DNA of 14,767 nt from CAZTHL01 sp964613585 (lineage in GTDB: Bacteria > Pseudomonadota > Alphaproteobacteria > DSM-16000 > Inquilinaceae), in contig CAZTHL010000091.1 of the NCBI GenBank assembly GCA_964613585.1, positions 1 to 14,767 of the forward strand. The letters run 5' to 3'. Both the position numbers and the translations under genes were made by a program. A model generated the notes under the pieces. The model saw only the letters and a program-made list of their open reading frames with translations, did no database searches and was not told where the DNA came from. This document shows positions 6,501-11,359 of this stretch, one piece after another (within the stretch, counting starts at the first letter, position 1; the number at the start of each line of letters is the position of its first letter).

Positions 6501-8840
6501 CGTGTCCTCCTCGATGGGCGTGTCCACGTCGGCGTAGGGTTCACCGCCGTTATCGACGTTGAAGTTGTCGAAATAGAACTCGGCAAGGGCGTCCTGCTCG
6601 CTGCCGGCATCAGCGAAGGTGAAGGCGCCGTCCATGCCGGCCAGCGACTCCTCGAGCGAGACGAAGTTGTAGAAGTCCGGGTCGGCCTCCTCGAAGACGG
6701 GGAATGGATAGGCGTCGCCGCCGCCCTCGAGGAAATCCAGGGTGACCACACGGATCGCCTCCGGCGCCCCCTCCACGATCTCACCATCCTCGACCACGGT
6801 CTGGATGAACTCGCCGGCCTCATCGATCAGCGCCACGGACTGCACGCGCTCGCCGGCCACCGTCTGCTCGAGCGTCTCAGGATCGAACTCACGCGCCGGC
6901 TGGGTCGGATCAAAGCTGAACGCGAGGCCGCCAACCTGGGAGAACTGCCCCGGCTCGGTGGTCAGATCCGGCACCGCCTCGGCGACACCATGCTCGAGCA
7001 TTTCAAGCAGCTGCTCGGGCGTCAGGGTGACCAGGACGAGGCCATTGTTGAAGCGCAGGGTATTGCCGATGTCGAGCTCGGAGACGTCGCCCATCTCCTT
7101 GCCGGCGTCGGGGTTCGGCATCGTCGTCGTCTTGACGAAGGTGCCATCGTCGAGCTGGCCCTCGAAGCCGATGATGTCGCGGATGCCACCGCCGTTCTTG
7201 AGCGACACCAGGACCGGCGAGGTCGCCTCGTCCTCGACAAGGCGCGCGGCGGCGATGTTGGCGTCGGCGGTCAGGTTGCCGAAGTTGGTCTCCTGATTGC
7301 GCACGTCCGCACGGGCGCCGTTCTGGAACACGTCGGACTGGCCGACGATGTTGCCGTCCTGGTCGATGACGACCCCGGTCACCGTGCTGACCAGCGCCTG
7401 CACCGTCTCAGCCGCGGTCCCCTCGGCGAAGGCCGCGGCCAGCGCGTCCTCGTCGCTGAGCGCGCCATCCTCGTTGAATTCGGCGATCACGCCGGCGTCG
7501 GTGGTGGCGAAGGCGCCGCTCACCGCCGGGTCGACGCTCTCGGGGATGATGACGCCGGATTCATCGAACTCGATGACCAGGCGGCCCACATAGCTATATT
7601 CGCCAGACGTGTTCACCACGGCGATCGGATTGCCATCGGCGCCGGTGGCGAAGAACGGATAGCCGTCGATGTCCGGCTCGTCGCCCGGCTGCAGGCCGCG
7701 CTCCACATCCTCGGAGTCGGCCAGGATCGTGTCGGAGCCACCGGCCACAATGATATCGACGCCGGAGAGCAGCGGCGCCAGCTCCTCGCTCTCGAGCCCG
7801 AATTCCTGGAGGTGCGAGGCGACGATCACCTTGTTGACGTCCGCCGCCCCGTCGCCGTCGGCGTCCACGGCGAGCAGCTCGTCGACCTCGGCCTGGATGA
7901 TCGTCGCCAGATCGGCGATCAGGTCGCTCGCCGGCAGCACCTCGACAAGGCCCGGCGAGGAAATGGACTCAAGCAGCGGCGTGGTCGCGCCGACAACGCC
8001 GATCGCCTCGCCATTGACGTCGACGATGGTCGACGGCGCAATCTTGTCGTCGTTGGCGTCGTCGCCGGTCTCGGCCGGGTCGTCCGGATTCACGCGGGCG
8101 GAGAGCAGGTCGCTCTCGAACGCCTCGCTCGGCAGGATCTCGTCCGTGAACAGGCTGCCGATCTCGGGGTCGGCCTCGAAGATCAGGTTGCTGCTCAGAT
8201 AGGGGAATTGGACGCCGGCCCAGTCTACCTCCTGAAGAAAGTTCACCGCGTCCGGGAACTCGGCAAGGATCGACTCTTCATCGACCCCGCTCAGCGAGTT
8301 GCCCTCCTCGGAATCATATTGGACAATATCCTCGATATTGGCGGTCCCGAGGTCGAACTCGTGGTTGCCCAGAGCCGACGCGTCGAAGCCGATCAGGTTC
8401 ATGATCGAAATATCGACGCGGCCCTGGAAGTTGTCGATCTCGTCGAAGTAGTCCGGGAAGCCGTCGCCATTGATGTCGGTGACGTAGACATCCGAGGCCG
8501 TCAGCGCGTCGCTGGCCACAATCGCCGCATCGATCTCGCCATTGTCGAGGAAGCCATCGCCGTTGGTGTCGGCATCCTCGGGCAGCCCACTGGTGTCGAC
8601 GAGCCCGAAGAATTCGTTGTAGAGGCCCTCGAACACCGGATTGAAGGTGACCGGGTCGCTCGATGCGTTGAAGAATGGACCGGAGATGTAGTTGTCACCG
8701 GCGGAAATCGTGATGGTGTTGGCGAACTCCGCCTCCAACGCCGACTCAATGGCCGCGAAATTCGGGGCGCTGCCAATGGCGTCGACACCACCCTCGAGAT
8801 CGGAAGCGTGCAGCAGTTGGAGCGTAAAGTTCTCTTCCAT
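537..8840 (-). CDS. Giant secreted RTX protein: 5'-nucleotidase, Spondin_N, CHRD-like, phytase-like and EEP nuclease domains
   Basis: A 2767-residue acidic protein, probably exported by type I secretion to hydrolyse extracellular DNA/nucleotides and release phosphate. Domains by residue: 1-400 metallophosphatase (LLHASDLEGG, GDN 48-50, GNHE 158-161, H343); 490-710 5'-nucleotidase C-terminal domain (NGGGIRD 549-555); about 825-1060 RTX blocks; 1064-1294 Spondin_N (FLTPVWFGFHDGSFD); 1297-1331 RTX; about 1380-1510 CHRD-like halves; 1533-1577 RTX; 1602-1943 phytase-like esterase (NIEGISFGP, LVLVSDNN); 1957-2091 RTX; 2143-2440 OB-fold and linker as in ExeM/NucH nucleases; 2444-2755 EEP nuclease (N2452, E2496, GDLN 2662-2665, SDH ending H2746). 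The start at 8840 has GGAG nine bases upstream; a longer in-frame start at 8882 lacks this support. There is no Sec signal, and the C-terminus ends DMLVA, an acidic residue plus hydrophobics. Domain families are clear; the combined substrate is inferred. Confidence 0.92.
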   Translation of the reverse strand: MEENFTLQLLHASDLEGGVDAIGSAPNFAAIESALEAEFANTITISAGDNYISGPFFNASSDPVTFNPVFEGLYNEFFGLVDTSGLPEDADTNGDGFLDNGEIDAAIVASDALTASDVYVTDINGDGFPDYFDEIDNFQGRVDISIMNLIGFDASALGNHEFDLGTANIEDIVQYDSEEGNSLSGVDEESILAEFPDAVNFLQEVDWAGVQFPYLSSNLIFEADPEIGSLFTDEILPSEAFESDLLSARVNPDDPAETGDDANDDKIAPSTIVDVNGEAIGVVGATTPLLESISSPGLVEVLPASDLIADLATIIQAEVDELLAVDADGDGAADVNKVIVASHLQEFGLESEELAPLLSGVDIIVAGGSDTILADSEDVERGLQPGDEPDIDGYPFFATGADGNPIAVVNTSGEYSYVGRLVIEFDESGVIIPESVDPAVSGAFATTDAGVIAEFNEDGALSDEDALAAAFAEGTAAETVQALVSTVTGVVIDQDGNIVGQSDVFQNGARADVRNQETNFGNLTADANIAAARLVEDEATSPVLVSLKNGGGIRDIIGFEGQLDDGTFVKTTTMPNPDAGKEMGDVSELDIGNTLRFNNGLVLVTLTPEQLLEMLEHGVAEAVPDLTTEPGQFSQVGGLAFSFDPTQPAREFDPETLEQTVAGERVQSVALIDEAGEFIQTVVEDGEIVEGAPEAIRVVTLDFLEGGGDAYPFPVFEEADPDFYNFVSLEESLAGMDGAFTFADAGSEQDALAEFYFDNFNVDNGGEPYADVDTPIEEDTRIQNVEFREDTVLEAADGPGAPVDGPDDPDGPIDDPAVPGEVIEGTDGDDEIEGTAGDDTLLGLAGGDTLLGLAGDDTLLGGGGSDVTDGGDGSDTADFSDIGFDVVASLPQGTASYVVEPAGVTAVDFLVSIENLTGSANDDQLFGDGGDNVLDGGDGDDLVVAGGGADILSGGPGDDTLQGGGGPDALDGGEGSDTAGFGDLPFEIEASLETGEASYINAAGDTVTDSLAGIENLSGSAEDDALTGDAGDNLLAGNIGDDLLVGGDGDDLLRGDAIGAGTAILVEMTNPSPEGGLFLTPVWFGFHDGSFDVLTEGEPATEGLERLAEDGTVQSISAEFVSAQSDLGGVDGTVFGFDAAPGPLDPGETASLVLDVTDPSVARFLTFATMVIPSNDAFVAAEDDPMAMEVFDEDGNFLGPMEIVRAGADVLDAGTEINTETEAAFLNQTALDAGESEGGAVMAHPGFNGSVANPDGTPVNILGGTTAAGTVVDPVLGDFTVDGGSPELLQIRLSLLDAAGGADVLEGGAGNDTLDGGAGDDTLIGGDGIDTADFSGLDTDGVSGITASLADGTATLGTGFDLTVEGMPLTDLAGSDGFTDEALLAELLAGNGYINVHTAENPSGEIRGQLSVVSSEDGVVTLEGVVEGEQEVITIDGVDMPNPVDTEAEGFGTLIIDTNTGTYDFVLSVDSLDPSRLLDVGGPAIDSPVHIHIAPPGMNGPIPLNVGGDGVGVFALDVDTDSLDGIENLSGTASADSLTGDDGANLLKGGAGDDLLVGGAGDDTLDGGEGVDTASFSDLDEGFGVTASLVDGTAGFTAAAGDLDFIGEQGIDTGTIFGGTEIGGLSGIELDPASGTYFAISDDQSTINLARFYNLALGFDADSFDSVTFNAATTLLDVDDAAFAETTLDPESIRLTPEGNLLWVSEGNVGTLIDPFVREMTVAGEFIREFELPEGFSPTEDGSSGIRDNLAFESLTITPDGDTVFAANENALLQDGPAASLEEGSPTRVVQYDFASGEVTGQFIYVTEPIPEEPIPEGEFATNGLVELLALDDTSFIALERAFSVGQGNTIQLFLTTIDGATDVDGLTSIEGEDVTPMTKVLLADLADFGIEPDNIEGISFGPELADGRQSLVLVSDNNFSDTQFTQFLTFGVDGEIELVSMADELIGIENLTGTSFDDTLIGDDGANVLDGVDGDDVLKGGAGADTLLGGLGDDLLTGGGGGDSLDGGEGTDTASFADIGFDVTANLSSGQAAYITPGGVVSDTLSSIENLTGSANDDILIGDDGDNVLDGNGGSDVLIGNGGDDTAVIAGSIDDFEITTVGGTSVIVGAGGEITTVEVETLSFDDASIAGIDAGPTEAAIFEIQGAGHVSTFGEVVETEDGELDFIGEEVTTTGIVTAIDSNGFFLQDAEGDGDDTTSDGIFVFTGDEPSVAVGDEAAVVGTVDEFVPGGFDTNNLSTTQIVADSTEVLSSGNVLPAAALLGLGGRPVPNVTVISEDEAPEIGALDLRDPADGNTGFDPAEDGIDFFETVEGMRVTVEDPVAVSATNQFGETWTLTNGGSAEVIEPDEARTVRDGIPAGINLAAEADGFGDLNPERVQLQFDSGVLPEGLDPADISNGDTLSHVTGVVGYSFGNFEVLITEPFEVTPSGITPEVTELVPTEDQLTVVAYNILNVTGNLDDDDADGDDLDADQIAQIAEQLVSNLGSPDIVALQEVQDDSGETDDGTLDATGTLETIVAAIEAAGGPAYEFVGAEVDEDGETGGVPGGNIRNAFLYNPERVDSFVGLTLEVEELDDLGVTDPTTFDGTRDPLLGLAEFNGEEIILLNNHLTSRFGSSPIFGAEQLFTQAGEEEREAETGALNEVVDTFLGADPDANIVVLGDLNTFEFTNDLTEILPGTGEDQVLTNLITDALTEDDAYTFIFQGNSQVLDHIFVTDGLLEVAEADVVHVNNDFPFLSEQVASDHEPVVARFTLPGSEMADDMLVA
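2570..2975 (-). repeat. RTX repeat blocks 6 and 7
   Basis: Two runs (about residues 1957-2016 and 2054-2091) separated by one uninterrupted linker. The second ends in the AGSIDDFEIT...LSFDD form that often closes RTX beta-rolls. The nuclease half of the protein follows. Confidence 0.85.
4115..4245 (-). repeat. RTX repeat block 5
   Basis: A run of nonapeptides (GDDGANLLKGGAGDDLLVGG and following, about residues 1533-1577) between the CHRD-like insert and the phytase-like domain. Confidence 0.85.
4850..4950 (-). repeat. RTX repeat block 4
   Basis: A short run of nonapeptides (GGAGNDTLDGGAGDDTLIGG, about residues 1297-1331). It sits directly after the Spondin_N domain and leads into the linker that holds the CHRD-like insert. 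Confidence 0.85.
5660..6365 (-). repeat. RTX repeat blocks 1-3 of the giant protein
   Basis: Three runs of calcium-binding nonapeptides (about residues 826-880, 922-979 and 1021-1058). They include a near-identical tandem (GLAGGDTLL, GLAGDDTLL). The runs are separated by two uninterrupted linkers with the plan DTAxF...ASL...IENLxGS. Confidence 0.85.
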
Positions 8841-8849
8841 CGGGATTAT

Positions 8850-8853
8850 CTCC
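8850..8853 (-). promoter_or_regulatory. Ribosome binding site of the giant RTX gene
   Basis: On the minus strand GGAG lies nine bases before the ATG at 8840. It supports that start over the in-frame ATG at 8882. Confidence 0.7.
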
Positions 8854-8890
8854 AGTGGGACGAGGCGCGGGCACTGGCCCAACGGCCATC

Positions 8891-8919
8891 GGCCCCGGCC
8901 ACGGTCAGGTGGCCGGGCC
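8891..8919 (-). promoter_or_regulatory. GC-rich hairpin in the 5' leader of the giant RTX gene
   Basis: An 11-pair stem with a one-base bulge (8891-8902 with 8909-8919) and a six-base loop lies about 50 bases upstream of the ATG. The stem is nearly all G and C. It could slow translation or stabilise the leader. Its GGCCGGG core resembles the arms of the repeats around the ligase gene, so a decayed repeat copy is another reading. Confidence 0.4.
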
Positions 8920-9084
8920 TGAGACGCGGCGCCGGATTGATCGGTTCAAGGGCTTTCCGAGGCAAGGTAAGACGATCGGAAGCAGAGCCGAGCGAAGCGA
9001 CCATGGAGACGACAGTCACCGCAGGCGCGGTTCCCGTTTTGCTCATCCGATCACCACTCCCGACGACGGACCGGCGGCGTTTGT

Positions 9085-9102
9085 TTGATCAGCACAGATC
9101 AA
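9085..9102. promoter_or_regulatory. Dyad TTGATC-N6-GATCAA, possible operator
   Basis: Two perfect six-base arms lie six bases apart, with a third GATCAA at 9113-9118. The half-site resembles that of the FNR box 250 bases away, but the spacing is too wide for FNR. It is 245 bases upstream of the giant gene's ATG. The binding protein is unknown. Confidence 0.35.
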
Positions 9103-9168
9103 CGCTCTCGGAGATCAAGCAGCGCTTGTCCGGCGTAACCGATGGTCCGACGCAGTCGCTTGCGATTG

Positions 9169-9209
9169 TTGACGCGCCGTCTGGGCGCGTCCAAGGAAAC
9201 TTCTTTTTC
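9169..9209 (+). terminator. Stem-loop followed by a T-run, possible terminator
   Basis: GACGCGCC (9171-9178) pairs perfectly with GGCGCGTC (9184-9191) around a five-base loop, and TT/AA extends it past one bulge. A T-rich run (TTCTTTTT, 9201-9208) follows some nine bases later. I see no plus-strand gene to its left that it would end, so its role is uncertain. Confidence 0.3.
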
Positions 9210-9344
9210 GATACGGTAACGCGATGCCGCGCTCCGTAGGCGGCGGGACGGTGCCCTTTCGTTAAGAATATGGCAAGAAAACCTTTTGTTACGTTTTGGA
9301 AGAGTTATGAACCGTCGCCAAGCTTAAATTGCGTGTCCGTTGCA

Positions 9345-9358
9345 TTGATCTGAATCAA
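9345..9358. promoter_or_regulatory. FNR/FnrL-type operator
   Basis: TTGATCTGAATCAA matches the FNR/Anr/FnrL consensus TTGAT-N4-ATCAA at all ten defined positions. Its centre (9351.5) is about 60 bases upstream of the transcription start predicted from the TATAAT at 9399-9404, close to the -61.5 spacing of class I FNR activation. It could serve the plus-strand transcript or, less directly, the divergent RTX gene. Confidence 0.7.
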
Positions 9359-9398
9359 GTCGGACGATAACGCTCTCCGTGACCAAGACCGGATCGCA

Positions 9399-9404
9399 TA
9401 TAAT
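9399..9404 (+). promoter_or_regulatory. Perfect -10 hexamer TATAAT
   Basis: A consensus -10 box in an otherwise GC-rich region, predicting a start near 9411. No good -35 hexamer lies at 16-18 bases, which is usual for activator-dependent promoters and fits control by the FNR box upstream. Confidence 0.5.
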
Positions 9405-9410
9405 TCTATA

Positions 9411-9617
9411 CAGAGTTCGGGGCCCGCGGCTGCGATGTCTTTTTGAGCGCTCCTTCGGCGCACCACGAGCAGGGCGCCTGGCCTGATGGAGTCTTGAAAA
9501 GATCTGCCAGCCGATGTCGGGCAGCGCACCCCTGACGCCGGCCGAGGCGTCGCCCGGAACCCGTCTCGTCGCCGGGGCAAGGCTGCAGGCGCGCCATGCA
9601 TGATTAGCCTTTTTTTT
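9411..9617 (+). ncRNA. Candidate FNR-linked small RNA or attenuated leader
   Basis: The stretch from the predicted start to the T-run is about 207 bases with no supported gene. It can fold into stems at 9504-9524 (CTGC and CCG pairing with CGG and GCAG) and 9534-9551 (GACGCC with GGCGTC, six-base loop), then the terminal element at 9579-9617. I do not recognise a known RNA family. It may be a free-standing sRNA, or the leader of the radical SAM gene whose start codon lies 17 bases past the T-run. Minus-strand open frames here look like chance. Confidence 0.35.
9579..9617 (+). terminator. Intrinsic-terminator-like element before the radical SAM gene
   Basis: AAGGCT (9579-9584) pairs with AGCCTT (9606-9611), and eight T's run from 9610 to 9617. 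The 21-base loop contains a GGCGCGCC palindrome that can add pairing. The stem is short, so strength is doubtful. The position just before a coding start suggests the end of a separate RNA or an attenuator. Confidence 0.4.
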
Positions 9618-9666
9618 CGATTTCAACCTGATCATGCCCGCTGCAACCTTAACGATGGACAGCGAC

Positions 9667-11010
9667 ATGACCGCTTCCTCAGCCAGCGTCATGCTCCAGC
9701 AGGGCATGTCCTTGCATCGGGCCGGCCGTCTCAACGATGCCGTTCGACTGTACGGGGCGGAGCTGGAGCGGGATCCGGGCAACGCGGATGCGTGGTGCCT
9801 GCTTGGCATCGCCGCCAATCAGATCGGCGAGAAGCAGCAGGCCCTCGACCTGATCGCCCACGCGATCGGACTGCGCGACGGCTTCGCCGGCTACTACCGC
9901 GAGCTTGGCACGGTGCTTCAGGGCATGGGGCGCCTGACGAACGCGGCCGACGCTTGGACTCATGCGCTCAAGCTCGCGCCCGACGAGCGGCAGAGCTACC
10001 TTGGCCTTCTGGGCATGGCGCTGACGAAGCAGTCTCCAGAGCAGCCCAATTTGCCTTTGGAGCGTAACTTTGCCGCCCATGTGCCGCCATATCTTCAGCG
10101 CCTGCAGATCGAGGTGACAACCTGGTGCAATCTGAAATGCGCCGGCTGTCCGCGCACGATCGCCATCAACGACGAGGCCTGGATCAACAAGCATATGCCG
10201 GTGGCGGCCTTCCGGCAGGTCGTCGATACGCTGCCGCCGTCACGGGTGATCTGCCTGCAAGGCGTCGGCGAATCGACCCTGCATCCGGACTTCCTGGATC
10301 TCGTTGCCATCGCCCGGGGGTCCGGCAAGTACGACTGCATTACCTTGAACACGAATGGCCTTGCCCGCGATCGCGACTACTACGTCGCCATGCGAGCCGC
10401 CGGCGTCGATCACGTCAGCCTGTCGATAGACTCCCTCGACCCGGACATCGCGGCACAGTGCCGGGCCGGGACCAGGGTCGACAAGCTGGCGTCCCGGCTT
10501 GACGAGCTTCACGAGCTGTTCGGCATGCGGCTGACCGTCTCGATCGTGGTCAGCCGCCGCAATCGCGCTGACCTAGCCAGTACGTTGGCGGCGCTCAACG
10601 CCCGCGGGCCGATGACCGTGGAGATGCAAACCCTCATTGTCTACGATGAGCATCATGGCGATGACAGCCATGCTGAGGTCGCTCTCTCCGCGGACGAGAA
10701 AGCCGCACTCGACGCGGAGCTGGACAGCTGGGCATCGGCCTACCCAAACCTCCGGCTGGCCGGCGTGGGGAATGGCGCTCAAGCCTCACCGAGCCGCTGC
10801 GCTCGTCCCTTCGTCGCCCCCTTCGTGACGGTGGACGGGTTTCTGACTCCGTGCTGCACCATCCAGGATCCAGCGGTGCTCGGCTTTACCAGCGTGCTGG
10901 ATCAGACATTTGCCGAGGCTTGGCGCCAGCCGGCTGTGCAGAGGTGGCTGGACTCCTACCTTCGGATGGCGCCGGATCTCTGCCGCGGCTGCTGCTTCTT
11001 CACCGGCTGA
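9667..11010 (+). CDS. TPR-radical SAM-SPASM domain protein
   Basis: A cytoplasmic S-adenosylmethionine radical enzyme with an N-terminal TPR array. Residues are numbered from the upstream in-frame ATG at 9634. Three TPR units span about 20-120. The radical SAM core starts near 155 with CNLKCAGC (C165, C169, C172), which binds the catalytic 4Fe-4S cluster, followed by GVGESTLHPD (about 209-218) and LNTNG. A C-terminal SPASM-like region has further cysteines (C389, C407, C408, C450, C453, C454) for auxiliary clusters. I chose ATG 9667 because a weak GGA lies seven bases before it; neither 9634 nor 9655 has a recognisable ribosome site. SPASM enzymes often modify peptides or sugars, and the TPR part may bind the partner. 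No precursor peptide is visible nearby, so the substrate is unknown. A possible FNR promoter lies upstream. Confidence 0.9.
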   Translation: MTASSASVMLQQGMSLHRAGRLNDAVRLYGAELERDPGNADAWCLLGIAANQIGEKQQALDLIAHAIGLRDGFAGYYRELGTVLQGMGRLTNAADAWTHALKLAPDERQSYLGLLGMALTKQSPEQPNLPLERNFAAHVPPYLQRLQIEVTTWCNLKCAGCPRTIAINDEAWINKHMPVAAFRQVVDTLPPSRVICLQGVGESTLHPDFLDLVAIARGSGKYDCITLNTNGLARDRDYYVAMRAAGVDHVSLSIDSLDPDIAAQCRAGTRVDKLASRLDELHELFGMRLTVSIVVSRRNRADLASTLAALNARGPMTVEMQTLIVYDEHHGDDSHAEVALSADEKAALDAELDSWASAYPNLRLAGVGNGAQASPSRCARPFVAPFVTVDGFLTPCCTIQDPAVLGFTSVLDQTFAEAWRQPAVQRWLDSYLRMAPDLCRGCCFFTG

Positions 11011-11188
11011 TTGATAGTGGATTTCTCGCGGCTCGCCACGACGGGCCTGGGTCGGGTCGCGCGGCGGCACAACAGGACTCCGCCGACACGCCTCCATTAT
11101 TGGGCCTTTGCAAAGCCGGACTCCGCGCATGACATGTGTGACGCGCGGGATGCGGGAGCCTCGCCGCCGTGGCACCGGAAGGCCCTTT

Positions 11189-11215
11189 GGCAGCCCCGCA
11201 CGCGAGCGGGCTGCC
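11189..11215 (+). terminator. Terminator-like hairpin after the radical SAM gene
   Basis: GGCAGCCCCGC (11189-11199) pairs with GCGGGCTGCC (11206-11215) over ten pairs with one bulged C and a six-base loop. It lies 178 bases past the stop codon. No clear T-run follows (CTCTTGT is the nearest), so termination is only suggested. Confidence 0.35.
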
Positions 11216-11240
11216 GATAGGCTCTTGTCCGAGGCGACGG

Positions 11241-11347
11241 CTAGAGCGTTTCCGCCTAAGGCGGAATCGGCACCGGCCCGCTCCCCCGCCCGGGTGGCCG
11301 GGCGGAGGAGCGGGCCGGCGAGGCCACCTAACCCGGAAGCGCTCTAG
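11241..11347. repeat. Palindromic intergenic repeat, copy A
   Basis: An outer stem joins 11241-11254 to 11334-11347 (CTAGAGCGTTTCCG with CGGAAGCGCTCTAG, one G-U). A perfect small hairpin (TTCCGCC-TAA-GGCGGAA) lies at 11250-11266, competing with part of that stem. A 21-base inner stem (11273-11293 with 11298-11318) has one mismatch around a GTGG loop. The same core recurs as copy B at 14157-14281. It ends 12 bases before the ATG of the ligase gene, where a ribosome site would be expected. It resembles the short mobile palindromes common in alphaproteobacterial intergenic DNA. Confidence 0.75.
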
Positions 11348-11359
11348 GCCAAGCAGCGG

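Larger units (their letters stand above)
8841..9633. other. 793-base intergenic region between divergent genes
   Basis: This separates the giant minus-strand RTX gene from the plus-strand radical SAM gene. From left to right it holds a leader hairpin (8891-8919), a TTGATC/GATCAA dyad (9085-9102), a stem-loop followed by T's (9169-9209), an AT-rich stretch (about 9255-9335), an FNR box (9345-9358), a TATAAT (9399-9404) and a terminator-like element (9579-9617). The minus-strand promoter probably lies in the AT-rich stretch, but I could not pick clear hexamers. I saw no convincing Pho box. Confidence 0.6.
11011..11359. other. 349-base intergenic region with hairpin and palindromic repeat
   Basis: This lies between the radical SAM and ligase genes. 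It holds a terminator-like hairpin (11189-11215) and repeat copy A (11241-11347). A TTG-started open frame at 11011-11220 shows no recognisable domain, and I do not call it a gene. Confidence 0.55.

Noticed and set aside
9000..9025. A weak CTGTC-like pair as a Pho box for the giant gene
   Set aside because: Only part of the consensus matches and the spacing is wrong. Phosphate control remains a guess from protein function, not from DNA.
4365..9239. A 1624-codon open frame on the plus strand
   Set aside because: Same cause: mirror of the giant gene plus its upstream region. The product is low-complexity and resembles no family.
9305..9601. A 98-codon minus-strand frame across the FNR box and candidate RNA
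   Set aside because: No domain, arginine/serine-rich shadow-like composition and no good ribosome site. The regulatory signals on the plus strand explain the region better.
11011..11220. A 69-codon plus-strand frame starting at TTG right after the radical SAM stop
   Set aside because: Rare start codon, no ribosome site, no recognised motif, and it runs into the terminator-like hairpin. I considered it as a possible precursor peptide, but nothing supports that.
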